DNA of 45,771 bases, taken from Novosphingobium guangzhouense. GTDB lineage: Bacteria > Pseudomonadota > Alphaproteobacteria > Sphingomonadales > Sphingomonadaceae. Made by a program: the position numbers and the translations under genes. The stretch's first letter is position 1; every line of letters starts with the position of its first letter. The notes under the pieces were generated by a model, which saw nothing but the letters and a program-made list of their open reading frames with translations, made no database searches and was not told where the DNA came from. Positions 22,908 through 32,441 of this stretch are shown here, in pieces. Where the stretch lies: positions 1 through 45,771 of the forward strand of contig NZ_LYMM01000047.1 of assembly GCF_002896965.1 (NCBI RefSeq). The letters run 5' to 3'.

Positions 22908-23358
22908 GACGAAGCTCTAGCGTGTCCCCCTTCCATTCCGCCGTGGTGCGCAGCGCAGGGCCGCTGCCCAGAACCCGGAACCAGGCGTCGTAAGCGCCCT
23001 CCAGCACGCCAAGCAGCATACGCGCCCAGTGGCCCGCGCGATCGGGTGCGATCTCGGTCGGCAGATCGCGATGGCGCACCACGATGGCATCACGGCCTAC
23101 CGCCAGTTCGATCTCGCCCCAGTCCAGCGCCTGCCAGAAGGCGTTGATCCGGGCGCAGAGAACCGAAGCGTCGTTCACGCCTTCCAGCGGTTCCAGCGCG
23201 GCCATGCGGCGGCCGATCGCCAGAAAGAAGCCGTGCGCCTGTTCCTCGGGGATACCCTCCGACACTTCGGAAGCCGTGGAGATCGCCAGCAGCGCCAGGC
23301 CGCCGACCGCGTAGTCCGATGGCCCGCTGCGGGGCTGGGGAAATGCCTGCATTCTCAT
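22897..23358 (-). CDS. bcsD: Cellulose synthase subunit D
   Basis: A 153-residue protein resembling Komagataeibacter BcsD/AcsD (156 residues): FFLAIGRRMAAL aligns with the Gly-Arg-Gly-Met helix, ARINAFWQALDWGEIEL with the Ala-Leu-Leu-Trp-Gly region, and IVVRHRDLPTE and LLGVLEGAYDAWF with the later conserved blocks. AcsD forms an octameric ring in the periplasm that guides glucan chains into ordered bundles. No signal peptide is visible, as in AcsD. The ATG at 23358 overlaps the bcsC stop (ATGA). Recognition rests on aligned blocks remembered from the family rather than on a search. Confidence 0.85.
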   Translation of the reverse strand: MRMQAFPQPRSGPSDYAVGGLALLAISTASEVSEGIPEEQAHGFFLAIGRRMAALEPLEGVNDASVLCARINAFWQALDWGEIELAVGRDAIVVRHRDLPTEIAPDRAGHWARMLLGVLEGAYDAWFRVLGSGPALRTTAEWKGDTLELRHGR

Positions 23359-26300
23359 TTACCGGTGCTCCCGAAGCTCTGCCGCACCCCGAGGATGGAG
23401 CGGAACTCGTCATAACTGCCGAAGGTATTATACCCCAGTTCGCCGCCGATGCGGGTATTGGGCGTGATCTTGTAATAGAGCGAACCTTGCGCCGAAAGCG
23501 CGAAGCCGGTCTTGCTCAGGCTGTCGAAATACGAACGCACATCGTCGTTCTCGGCCTTGAGCGCATCCAGTTCGGCCTGCGCTGTCGGGTCGGTCGGGTA
23601 GAGGACGCTCTGGTCCTCCTTGTAGCTCTGGAAGCCCGGCGTGAACGATGCCGCCACGTCCCAGCGTTCATCCTGCATGGTGTAGTTCACCGGGAAGCCG
23701 ACCGAAATGAAATTCTGCGGGCTGAAATAGCCGCCGTTGCCGAACGTGAAGTAGTTCTGGCTCTTGTCGTAAGCCTGATAGTTCACGTTGAGACCCACCG
23801 TAACGCGCGAATTGCGGCCCCGGTACGCTTCCAGATAACCGCCGACGTTGGCCTCGATGCCATCGTTGTTCGCCACGTTCTCGCCGCGCAGCCGGTAGTA
23901 GCGCGCCTCGCCGTAGACGCCCGATCCGTTCTCGTCGTAGCTGAGGCCAAGCCCGCCAGCCGTACGCATGACCTGCCCCCAGCGCTCCCCGGTTACGGGG
24001 TCGCGGGTTCCGGCATAGGAGATCACCGAATCCGTCACCGGCTTCTGCTCAACGAATGCGGTAGCCCGCACGAACTGGCCCAGCTTGGGGCTGACGGCGG
24101 CGCGCCCGGCAAACTTGGTCTTGCCCATGCCGATCGGGGTGGTGCCAGCTTCCACCTGCACGACATCGCTTTCGTATCCGGCCGAGAACGCAGCGCCCGA
24201 ACCGTTCTGGGTATCGGCATTGACGAGGGCCGAGGGCTCCTCAGCTACGATGCCCTGCGCCTCTGGCGTGGCATTCCGGCCAAAGCGGGCAAGGCCCGAG
24301 CCGGTCGGACGGCCAGAATCGACCGTCACCGCTTCCGCCTTCACGAAGACGCGGCCACCGGCAGCCCCGGTCGAGAATTTGGCCGAACCCTTGATCTCGT
24401 CAAGCTTGGACAGGCCCGTTTCGCCCGAACGGCCACGATAGCCTGTCTGGACGTCAACGCGCGGGCCGGTATCCTGCGCCAGTTGATCGATCTGTGACTG
24501 GATCTGGGTCATCACCGGGTCGCCAGCATAAGCAACCGGAACCTGCGGACCGTCATAACCCGGTGCGGCGGCCGGGGCAGCCCACGCCGCTGCCGCCGGA
24601 GCGGTCGAGCCGACCGGCGAAGCGTAACGATCAGGCGCGGCATAGGTGGCCTGCGGCGAGTCATACGCCTGCCCATACACCTGAGGTGCCTGGGCTCCGG
24701 CAAACCCGCCAAAGCCGCTCTGACCCGTGCCGATACCTACCGGCCCCGCGCCAAACGCACTCGCCTGCTGCGGGGCCGCGTAGGCGACTGCGCCCTGCTG
24801 CGGATATGCTGCTGGCAATCGGGTGCCGCCGCCAAGCGCGAAGGGGTTCACCTGTTGCGGTGCGGCCTGCGCCTGGTTGCGGAAGGGGTTCGCGCCGCCT
24901 CCGGCATTCATGCCCGCGAACGGATTGCCTCCCATCGCCATACCACCGCTCTGGCGGGCGTAGAGCGCGCGCGCATCCTTGAGCAGCGCTACCGCCGCGC
25001 GATCATTGCCGCGTGCGCGCTCCACGTTGGCCAGCGCCATGCGTACCTGATAGTCCTGCCCGTAAAGGCGCAGAACCTGCTTCTGTGCCTGTTCTGACAA
25101 GTCGCGGTCGCCTGCGCCCTGCGCGGTGTCGGCCAGCCCAAGCAGGGCATCCTTGTCGTTCGGCTTGCGCGCCAACACCAGCTGATAGGTCTGCGCCGCC
25201 TTCGCAGGCATGCCGCCGGTCTGGTAAAGGCGGGCAAGGCCGGACATGATCTCGGTATTGTCAGGCGCGGCCGAATATGCCTGCTGCAAAATGTCGAAGC
25301 TTTCCGCATAGCGCCCACCCATGCGCGCCTCATCGGCCTGCCCCACCATCATCCCCGCGCTGATGCGCGCATAGGCTTTCTGGCCCTCTGCGCTGGAGCC
25401 TGCCAGCTGCGAGGCACGCTGAAGCGCCTGCTGGGCAAGATCGCTGCGACCGGTGCGGGTCAGAACACCTATCAGCCCTTCGTAGTCGGCAATATTGTCG
25501 ATACGCCCGGTAGCAGCATTGGCGGCGACTTCGGCCGCTCCCTGCGTATCGCCAAGGTCGAACAGCGCATTGGCCACGGCCGCCTGCTTCCCTGCCGGGA
25601 TCGAGGCCATCGCGCCCAACTGTCGCAAGCTGCTGACTGCCTGCGCGCCCTGACCGCTGGCGGCCATGGCCTTGGCGCGGGCGATTGCGGCGTCAGTCTT
25701 CACGCTGAGCGCCAGGCTGCGCATCGGCGCGGTACGCTGCGTTTCGGGGATCATCGCAATCAGGCGGTCCGCCTCGCTCGCACGGCCAAGGTCGTTGTTG
25801 AGCAGCGCTGCAGCATAAAGCGAATCGGCGTTACCGCTTGTCGCCAGCGACCGGATCAGTGACTCCGCCTCAGGCACGCGGCCGCGCTCGATCTGGAACT
25901 GCGCGAATTCGTAGCGGATCCACGGATCGTTGGGATCTAGCACGATGCCTTGCTGAAATTCGCGCACGGCGCCGAAATCGTCGCCCCGCTCGGCGGCGGC
26001 AAGGGCGCGGCCGCGCGCAGCGCGCAGCTGCAGGCGCTTGTCGTCCGCCGCAGTGCCGCCCTGCGCGGCCTGGCGGTAGAGGTCGGCGGCATCGGCGTAG
26101 CGGCCCTGACGTTCGTAGATATCCGCCAGCAATTCCAGCGCGGGAGCAGGCTCCTTGTAGCCAGAGCGCACCAGCTGTTCGGCGCGGCTCTGCGCTTCGG
26201 CCAGGCGGTTCTGGGCGATCATGCCCTTGGTCTCGTCCACGCCGGCGAAAAAGCGCGCGGAGGCAAGGCCCTCTGCCCACTGGCTGGCCTTGCCGCTGGC

Positions 26301-26858
26301 GGAAGCCTGTTCGAGCAGGCTGGCCGCTTCGGCAAACTGCCCTTCGCGCAGCCGCACAAGGCCGAGGCCTCCCAGCGCATCGGAATCCCGACGATTAACG
26401 CCAAGCGCTCGCTGGAATTGCGCGGCGGCGGAGGCCAGGTTGCCGTCGTTCAGTGCATCGAAACCCGATACGCGCGCCCGGCCCGCACGGTCGGCGGCAG
26501 AGACGGGGGCAGGCGTCGGGGTCGGCGCTGGCGTGGGCTTGGGCGCTGCGCGGGTCGGAGCCGCGGCGGCTTTGGGTGCGGCAGCGGGCTTGGCTGCGGC
26601 AGGTCTGGGTGCAGGCTTCGGGGCAGCCGGCTTGGCAGCTTGCGCCGAAGCCTTGAGCGCCGGGTTGTTAGGGTCGAGCGCGCGGGCCCGCTTCAAAGCC
26701 TGCTGCGCCAGATCCTCACGCCCCTTGGAGCGCCAGTACTGAGCCTGCTTCACCAGTGCTTCGACGCCGGCGCTCTGCGCCTCGACTGCCGTGGGCAGTG
26801 CCACGGCAGTGGAAAGCAGCAGGGCGACCCCCAACTGAGAAGTACGCTTCATCGTCAT
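23355..26858 (-). CDS. bcsC: Cellulose export protein: TPR scaffold and outer-membrane barrel
   Basis: A 1167-residue BcsC. A signal peptide ends at VEAQ. Residues 30-130 include an Ala/Pro/Lys-rich stretch, and 130-700 hold many tetratricopeptide-like helices (for example ALGGLGLVRLREGQFAEAASLLEQA). A low-complexity Ala/Gly/Pro/Gln/Tyr linker fills about 700-830. The C-terminal third has beta-barrel strands and ends YDEFRSILGVRQSFGSTGK, the BcsC C-terminal domain. TPRs bind the periplasmic synthase and peptidoglycan while the barrel exports cellulose. ATG 26858 overlaps the bcsAB stop (ATGA), and its own stop overlaps bcsD, so all steps are coupled. Confidence 0.95.
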   Translation of the reverse strand: MTMKRTSQLGVALLLSTAVALPTAVEAQSAGVEALVKQAQYWRSKGREDLAQQALKRARALDPNNPALKASAQAAKPAAPKPAPRPAAAKPAAAPKAAAAPTRAAPKPTPAPTPTPAPVSAADRAGRARVSGFDALNDGNLASAAAQFQRALGVNRRDSDALGGLGLVRLREGQFAEAASLLEQASASGKASQWAEGLASARFFAGVDETKGMIAQNRLAEAQSRAEQLVRSGYKEPAPALELLADIYERQGRYADAADLYRQAAQGGTAADDKRLQLRAARGRALAAAERGDDFGAVREFQQGIVLDPNDPWIRYEFAQFQIERGRVPEAESLIRSLATSGNADSLYAAALLNNDLGRASEADRLIAMIPETQRTAPMRSLALSVKTDAAIARAKAMAASGQGAQAVSSLRQLGAMASIPAGKQAAVANALFDLGDTQGAAEVAANAATGRIDNIADYEGLIGVLTRTGRSDLAQQALQRASQLAGSSAEGQKAYARISAGMMVGQADEARMGGRYAESFDILQQAYSAAPDNTEIMSGLARLYQTGGMPAKAAQTYQLVLARKPNDKDALLGLADTAQGAGDRDLSEQAQKQVLRLYGQDYQVRMALANVERARGNDRAAVALLKDARALYARQSGGMAMGGNPFAGMNAGGGANPFRNQAQAAPQQVNPFALGGGTRLPAAYPQQGAVAYAAPQQASAFGAGPVGIGTGQSGFGGFAGAQAPQVYGQAYDSPQATYAAPDRYASPVGSTAPAAAAWAAPAAAPGYDGPQVPVAYAGDPVMTQIQSQIDQLAQDTGPRVDVQTGYRGRSGETGLSKLDEIKGSAKFSTGAAGGRVFVKAEAVTVDSGRPTGSGLARFGRNATPEAQGIVAEEPSALVNADTQNGSGAAFSAGYESDVVQVEAGTTPIGMGKTKFAGRAAVSPKLGQFVRATAFVEQKPVTDSVISYAGTRDPVTGERWGQVMRTAGGLGLSYDENGSGVYGEARYYRLRGENVANNDGIEANVGGYLEAYRGRNSRVTVGLNVNYQAYDKSQNYFTFGNGGYFSPQNFISVGFPVNYTMQDERWDVAASFTPGFQSYKEDQSVLYPTDPTAQAELDALKAENDDVRSYFDSLSKTGFALSAQGSLYYKITPNTRIGGELGYNTFGSYDEFRSILGVRQSFGSTGK

Positions 26859-29800
26859 GCGTGGTCGTCCTGGCGGCCGAGGCGGCGCTGGGCCTGTCGG
26901 CGGAAGAAGAGATAGGCAGGTCCGGCAAGAGCCAGCGCCAGCAGCAGCGTGAACACGCCCAGCATCATCGGACGCTGGCTGACGTAGTAGGCCAGCTTCA
27001 TCCAGATCGGCAGCGAACCCACCCAGTAGCGGCTGGACAGCGCGAAGCTGGTCATGCCGTCGCCGCGAGTTACCGCAAGGTCGCCCTGGATCGCGGCGTT
27101 GATCTTCACGTCGGCCATGCCGTCCACCAGCGCGGGCAGTGCCGCACCGTCATCCGCCAGCAGCGCCACCACGGTCCGATCCGAGGCATAGGGCGACTGG
27201 AAGCTGACGATACCGGAGAACCCTTGCGCGTTGTAGACGATCGGAGCCGCAGCCATCGGATCGGTTTCCTGCGATCCCCCGAACAGCGCGGTGAGGTACT
27301 GCATGGGCGAACGTTCGGAAACGCGCAGGCGGCCGTTCTCGTACCGCACCGGTGCATCGGCGAACATGTCCGCCTCTGCCAGCCCGGTGCCGCCGATGAC
27401 CAGCACATCCTGGTTGGCCAGAGCGTCGCCGTTGATCGAGGAGGTCACAGTCACCGCCGTCACCGGAACGCCGGTCGAATCGCCGAAACGGCCCATCAGC
27501 GTCAGGAACGCCTGCACCGAAGCCATCGACGGGTTCGGTGCGACGACCACGGTGGTCTGCGACAGGTCGGGGCTGGCGGTGAAGGGGAAGCCTGCCCCCG
27601 CGAAAGTCGCCAGGTCGGGCATCATGATCGCGTGATAGGCGCTGGTCAGGTCGATCGTGCTCTTGGGGTCGATCGAGACGCGCACGTTGTCCGGCAGGGT
27701 GCCGGTGCACTTCTTCTTGTCGGCAATGAGCAGGTTGTAGTCGTAAGTCAGCTCGTTCTGGCCGAACAGGTTGTAACGCGGCAGCGTGACGGTAGCGTTC
27801 GAATCCGCGCTCTTGGCACCGGTCCCGCCGAACAGCTGGCTCCACCATGCGGCGCCGAGTGGCAGCGTCTTGAGGTACTGGCCATTGATCGACACGTCGA
27901 GGCGCGAGGCCCGCTTGTCCAGCCACTGTGCCACCGGATAGCGATAGCCCAGGTTCAGCTTGCCGCCTTCACGTGGCCAGAAGAAAAGATCCGGCGAGAC
28001 ACGGAAGCGGGTCGTAAGCGGGCCGGGCGGGATGCCCATGCCTTGCAGCGCGTACGGCTCCATGATCGAACCAAGCTCAACCGGCTTGTCCGTGGTCAGC
28101 CAGCGCACCGCGCCGTAGCGTGGCCAGGCGGGAATGCGCACGCCGTCAAAGCTCATCCGCTGACCGCCGAACACGCCGCGCCCCAGCGCCACTGCCGAAG
28201 CCGCGATATGCAGGTCATCGTCGTTGCGGCCCATGATCACCAGCAGCGTGCCGTTGGGATCGTTGGGGTTGCGTACTGCGGCAGCGGCGGGACCATTGGC
28301 CGGAGCTATATCGAGGCCCGGGATGCCCTGACCGCCCTTGAGGAAGACGATTGCATTGCCGCGCGGGATCGAACCGACGACCGGCTGAAAGGTGAAACCG
28401 CGGTAGCTGGCCAGTGCGCCCAGCCAGCTGGCGGTCGCCGCAGCAGCCTGAAGTTCGCCGGCGCGCGGCTGGCTGGCAAAGACGAAAGGCATGCGCAGCG
28501 GCACGTTCTGACCCTTGTCGAAGAAGGGCAGCGGCAGGCGGGACAGGTCGGGACCGTAAGGCAGCGGCTGGTAATCGAAATCGAACCACGAGCGCGTGTT
28601 CGAGATGTTCGCCCAAAGCGAGGAGTGGAACGGGTCCTCGCAATCGCGCGCATAGTGACCGATCAGGCGCAAGTTGAGCTGATTGTCGCCCGGCAGCAGC
28701 AGTGCGGGGTTCACCGGCACTTCCAGCACCTGCCCTGCGGCGTTGGCGCGGGTCAGCGGCACCGTCTGAACGACTTCACCGTTGACGATCACGACCAGCT
28801 GGCTGAGGTCATCGAGCATCGCTGGTGACCATGCCATCTGCAGACGCAGCATGGCCTGGGTGGCCACGCGGTCCTGACGCATGCCGAACGGGATGCCCAT
28901 TTCGCCCTGCGTGCCACGCAGCCGGATCGGCTGGCTGACGCGCAGTTCCTTCAGCGTCAGGCGCTCTGCCATGCCGCCGGGGCTGCTCGCGGCAGGCGTG
29001 GCGGCAGCAGCGGCTGTCTCGGGTGCCTTGGCGGTAGCGGACGCCCTGGCGGTAGCGGACTGGGCATGAACTTCGGACGTGCCGAAGAACAGGCCCGCGG
29101 CGCCCAGAGCCAAAGCGCCGCCCAGCATCGCCGCCTTGGCGAATGACGCCCCCTTTGCCCCGTTCCTTTCGGCTTCCTTCGCGGCCTTGGCCATGGCGGC
29201 TTTCTTGGCGGCGTTGGCGGCCTTCATCTGGCGGCGTTCGGCGAAGTTCAGACGTAGCATGCGCTTCAACGTAACCATATCCACCCGAAGAATATCAGCG
29301 AAGGAACGTGCGGTGCCGACCATGGCGGGCGGTCCCCAGGGCTGCCACGCATCGGCGCGGCCCATGACGGCGCGCACCAGATGGCGACCGGCAAGAATGT
29401 CAAGCTTTTCAAAGCGCACGTAGGCGTTCATGCCGCTGGTGCGCATCGTCGTGACCGGGATCGAGAGCACCTCGTCCCCCATGGCCATGGTGATGTGACT
29501 GACGGTGCGGTACTTGGTCGGCAGTTCGTCGGGCAGGCAAAGCGCGGCACCACCCATCGAGATGTCGATAGTAGTCGCCGGAACCGTATGCCCCGATGCA
29601 AGGTAGGCAGTGACCGGAAGCTGCACCGGGATACGGATATCCACGCGCTCCTGCCGCGTCTCACGCGCCACCGAAACGGCGGCTAGCAGGATGGCGAGGG
29701 AGAACAGTGCCCATGCCACGTTCAGCACCAGCGTATCGGTCTGGATATTGAACATGTAAGGGAAGAACGCCCATTTCACGACCGCCATGGTGATGCCGGT

Positions 29801-31336
29801 GATGACAAGGCCGATGCAGATCAGGTGCGGCTTGACGATCGCCCAGTCGAAATAGGTCTGGTCAAGCAGCGATCCCTTGTCGGTCACGTTGAACTTGCCC
29901 TTGCGCGGCTGGAACCAGGTCATCACCGTTGGCTTGACGAGGTGGAAGGCAAGGATCGTCTCGTAGACTTCGCCCCAGTACGGGCGACGCCAGCCGCCTT
30001 GCGTCTTCTCGTTGGCGACGGACGAGCAGAACAAGTGCGGCAGCGCGTAGGCGAAGATCAGCGAGGCTGAAGCCTGGATGATGTTCTGCCCGAAGATCAG
30101 GTAAGCCAGCGGGCTGGTCAGGAACACGATGCGTGGCACCGGATACTGGAAGTGCATCATCGCGTTCAGGTAGCAAAGCCGCTGCTGCCAGGTCAGGCCA
30201 CGCCCGAACAGCGGATTGTCGATGCGCAGGATCTGCGTCATCCCGCGCGCCCAGCGGATGCGCTGACCGACGTGAAGGACCAGACGTTCAGTGGCAAGGC
30301 CGGCAGAGAGGCGCGCCGAGATATAGGCAGTGTTCCACCCGGTACGCTGCAGCTTGAGCGCGGTGTGCGCATCCTCGGTGACGGTTTCCCCAGCGAAGCC
30401 GTTGGTCTCCATCAGCGCCTCGCGGCGAATGATCGCGCACGAACCGCAGAAGAAGGTGGCATTCCAGAGATCGTTGCCGCCCTGCACCGGGCCATAGAAC
30501 AGATCACCCTCGCCCGGCATGTCCCCCATGGTCTGCGCGAGATTGCGCTGCACCGGATCGGGCGAATACATGTGGTGCGGGGTCTGCAGCAGCGCGAGGC
30601 GCGGATCCTGCTGGAACCAGCCCACCGTCAGCTGCAGGAAGGCGCGGGTCGGCACGTGGTCGCAGTCAAAGATCGCGATCAGTTCGCCGTCGGTCTTCTT
30701 CATCGCCGCGTTCAGGTTGCCCGCCTTGGCGTGCAGGTTGTTGTCGCGGGTGATGTAACCGCAGCCCGCTTCCTTGGCGAATGCGCGGAAATCCGGGCGC
30801 TTGCCGTCATCGAGGATGAAGACGCGGTAGCGATCAACCGGATAATCGAGATCCATCGCCGCGAAGACCGTGTTGCGCACGATCTCCAGGCTCTCGTTGT
30901 AGGTCGGGATGTAGATATCGACGGTCGGCCAGGTGTCAGGCTCGCCCTCGGGCTCGATAACCGGGCGGTCGAGCGGCCAGGTGGTCTGCAGGAAGCCCAG
31001 CAGCAGGATGACCCAGGCGTAAAGCTCGGCAAGGTAAAGCACCCCGCCGAACAGGAATTCGAGCGGAGTATTGAACTCGATCGTCTGCGTGGTGCGCCAG
31101 AACAGGTAACGGGTCGAGACCAGCACCGCCAGGATGCCGAGCGCGACCGCGCCCATGCGCCCCTTGATACGGCGCATGACCAGCGCACCCGCCATCGTGA
31201 CACCCGCGCAGACCCACTGCGCGGTGCCGTCCAGCGGCACGCCGATGACCACTGCGGCAATTCCGACGATCACCGCAACGGATGCGTAGCGGGCGAGCCG
31301 GTTGTCCAGCACGCGGGCGGCCAGTTTCTCGATCAT
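26855..31336 (-). CDS. bcsAB: Fused cellulose synthase catalytic and BcsB subunits
   Basis: A 1493-residue fusion. The BcsA half (about 1-730) has eight or so membrane helices and the GT2 motifs DDG (176-178), DCD (224-226), TED (320-322) and QRIRW (358-362), plus a PilZ domain with an Arg-rich motif near 558-568 and D591-x-S-x-GG for c-di-GMP. The BcsB half follows, with flavodoxin-like and carbohydrate-binding-like regions and a final membrane helix (LGVFTLLLALALAGPAYLFF). At the junction a hydrophobic segment ends in VHA, with a candidate signal-peptidase site after residue 758. BcsA polymerises UDP-glucose and extrudes the chain; BcsB guides it. ATG 31336 overlaps the bcsQ stop (ATGA). 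Confidence 0.95.
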   Translation of the reverse strand: MIEKLAARVLDNRLARYASVAVIVGIAAVVIGVPLDGTAQWVCAGVTMAGALVMRRIKGRMGAVALGILAVLVSTRYLFWRTTQTIEFNTPLEFLFGGVLYLAELYAWVILLLGFLQTTWPLDRPVIEPEGEPDTWPTVDIYIPTYNESLEIVRNTVFAAMDLDYPVDRYRVFILDDGKRPDFRAFAKEAGCGYITRDNNLHAKAGNLNAAMKKTDGELIAIFDCDHVPTRAFLQLTVGWFQQDPRLALLQTPHHMYSPDPVQRNLAQTMGDMPGEGDLFYGPVQGGNDLWNATFFCGSCAIIRREALMETNGFAGETVTEDAHTALKLQRTGWNTAYISARLSAGLATERLVLHVGQRIRWARGMTQILRIDNPLFGRGLTWQQRLCYLNAMMHFQYPVPRIVFLTSPLAYLIFGQNIIQASASLIFAYALPHLFCSSVANEKTQGGWRRPYWGEVYETILAFHLVKPTVMTWFQPRKGKFNVTDKGSLLDQTYFDWAIVKPHLICIGLVITGITMAVVKWAFFPYMFNIQTDTLVLNVAWALFSLAILLAAVSVARETRQERVDIRIPVQLPVTAYLASGHTVPATTIDISMGGAALCLPDELPTKYRTVSHITMAMGDEVLSIPVTTMRTSGMNAYVRFEKLDILAGRHLVRAVMGRADAWQPWGPPAMVGTARSFADILRVDMVTLKRMLRLNFAERRQMKAANAAKKAAMAKAAKEAERNGAKGASFAKAAMLGGALALGAAGLFFGTSEVHAQSATARASATAKAPETAAAAATPAASSPGGMAERLTLKELRVSQPIRLRGTQGEMGIPFGMRQDRVATQAMLRLQMAWSPAMLDDLSQLVVIVNGEVVQTVPLTRANAAGQVLEVPVNPALLLPGDNQLNLRLIGHYARDCEDPFHSSLWANISNTRSWFDFDYQPLPYGPDLSRLPLPFFDKGQNVPLRMPFVFASQPRAGELQAAAATASWLGALASYRGFTFQPVVGSIPRGNAIVFLKGGQGIPGLDIAPANGPAAAAVRNPNDPNGTLLVIMGRNDDDLHIAASAVALGRGVFGGQRMSFDGVRIPAWPRYGAVRWLTTDKPVELGSIMEPYALQGMGIPPGPLTTRFRVSPDLFFWPREGGKLNLGYRYPVAQWLDKRASRLDVSINGQYLKTLPLGAAWWSQLFGGTGAKSADSNATVTLPRYNLFGQNELTYDYNLLIADKKKCTGTLPDNVRVSIDPKSTIDLTSAYHAIMMPDLATFAGAGFPFTASPDLSQTTVVVAPNPSMASVQAFLTLMGRFGDSTGVPVTAVTVTSSINGDALANQDVLVIGGTGLAEADMFADAPVRYENGRLRVSERSPMQYLTALFGGSQETDPMAAAPIVYNAQGFSGIVSFQSPYASDRTVVALLADDGAALPALVDGMADVKINAAIQGDLAVTRGDGMTSFALSSRYWVGSLPIWMKLAYYVSQRPMMLGVFTLLLALALAGPAYLFFRRQAQRRLGRQDDHA

Positions 31337-32085
31337 GCGGCGCGGCTCGAAGAAGAAGCAGGGCTGGAGCCACGCGCCACCCACGGGCGACCGGGCGTTT
31401 CAAGCGCTGGAACCAGTGCGGTGCCGATCGCCTTCGCATCAGCAAGCGCCGCACTCGACGGTGCGTACTTGGAAAGCTGTTGCAGCATCGCGATGGCCTC
31501 GGGCACCGATTCGTCCAGGCGAATGCGGCCCAGCAGGCGAGCGCCCACCAGTTCGCGGATGAATGCCGAGGAATGGCGCGACAGGCGGCGCGTCTCGTCC
31601 AGCGCGTTGATCACGAAGCTGGTGGCCGCGATGTTCTCGGGACTGGCTTCGGCAAGCACCTGCGGCATCAGCGCAAGCGTATCGGGCGCGGCGTTGATCA
31701 CGCAAACCGATGCGCTGGCGTGGGGAATGACCCGACGCGCAAACGCGAATTCGGCCGAGGGAATGTCAATGACCATGACCTTGTCCTGACCGGTTTCAAG
31801 GAAACCAAGGTCGCGCAGCGCAGGGACGAAGTCGTTGTCCTCGGGCGCTGTGGTCAGGCTGCGCAGGTCGATACCGGCAACGAGCACCGCATCCTCTGCC
31901 GGCGCAAACAGCGAAGGCAACGTCATTGCGGGTTGCAGCCCGAAGTGCAGCGGCATCGTGTCGCGCTTGGCGACGGTCAGTACCGTGACGTCGGCGCCCG
32001 CTTCGGACAGGGCCATCGCGATGTGCGCGGCGGTGAAGGTGGTTCCGGCGCCGCCCTTGAGGCCGTGCGTTACGATGACAGGCAT
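31333..32085 (-). CDS. bcsQ: Cellulose biosynthesis SIMIBI-type ATPase-like protein
   Basis: A 250-residue BcsQ (YhjQ). The N-terminus MPVIVTHGLKGGAGTTFTAAH is a ParA/MinD-like P-loop, but the usual Lys of GKT is Thr (GTT), as in the E. coli protein as I recall it. VMVIDIPSAEFAFARRVIP supplies the Walker-B-like strand. BcsQ helps localise and assemble the synthase at the membrane with BcsR. I chose ATG 32085, with GGGGAAG upstream, over longer open frames; it overlaps the bcsR-like stop by one base (TGATG). Its stop overlaps bcsAB. Confidence 0.9.
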   Translation of the reverse strand: MPVIVTHGLKGGAGTTFTAAHIAMALSEAGADVTVLTVAKRDTMPLHFGLQPAMTLPSLFAPAEDAVLVAGIDLRSLTTAPEDNDFVPALRDLGFLETGQDKVMVIDIPSAEFAFARRVIPHASASVCVINAAPDTLALMPQVLAEASPENIAATSFVINALDETRRLSRHSSAFIRELVGARLLGRIRLDESVPEAIAMLQQLSKYAPSSAALADAKAIGTALVPALETPGRPWVARGSSPASSSSRAA

Positions 32086-32441
32086 CAGATCTTCCCCTGC
32101 GATCCGAGGTCGGACAAATGACGGAGCATGGCGCGCACGTCCTGCTGCTGCGAACCGCCGCGCCGATCTCCTGGCGCGTCGGCTGCCGGGCCACGGCCAT
32201 AGCGGCTGAACAGGGAGCTCAGGCTCTCGCCGGAATACGTCTCGACCACTTCGGTCGGCGCTGGCTCGGGCATGGCAGCAACCGTTGCCTCTGCCTGATC
32301 GATCGCCTGCAGGCGCGGATCGCGAAGCAGCGCCTCGAGGATCGGCCACAGCTCCAGTTCGCTGAAGCGGTCTTCGAATTCCTTGTAGGCGAAGTCGTTC
32401 TTGCCCAGCCGGTCGAGCAGATTTCTGGCATCGATGCGCAT
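32085..32441 (-). CDS. BcsR-like cellulose accessory protein with BcsO-like tail
   Basis: A 118-residue soluble protein opening the cellulose operon. Residues 12-46 (DFAYKEFEDRFSELELWPILEALL) resemble the short BcsR protein, which has a Tyr-containing segment followed by a Trp-Pro-Leu-Leu-like helix. Near residue 75, LSSLFSRYGRG resembles the C-terminal motif of BcsO. The remainder is rich in Pro, Glu and Gln and probably disordered. BcsR partners BcsQ to stabilise and activate the synthase; here the operon order bcsR-bcsQ-bcsAB supports that role. CAGGGG lies seven bases before ATG 32441. Assignment is by short-motif resemblance and context, so moderate confidence. Confidence 0.7.
   Translation of the reverse strand: MRIDARNLLDRLGKNDFAYKEFEDRFSELELWPILEALLRDPRLQAIDQAEATVAAMPEPAPTEVVETYSGESLSSLFSRYGRGPAADAPGDRRGGSQQQDVRAMLRHLSDLGSQGKI

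Noticed and set aside
26756..28828. 690-codon open frame antisense to the BcsB half
   Set aside because: Composition typical of antisense of a GC-rich gene; the sense strand has clear BcsB and BcsC sequence.
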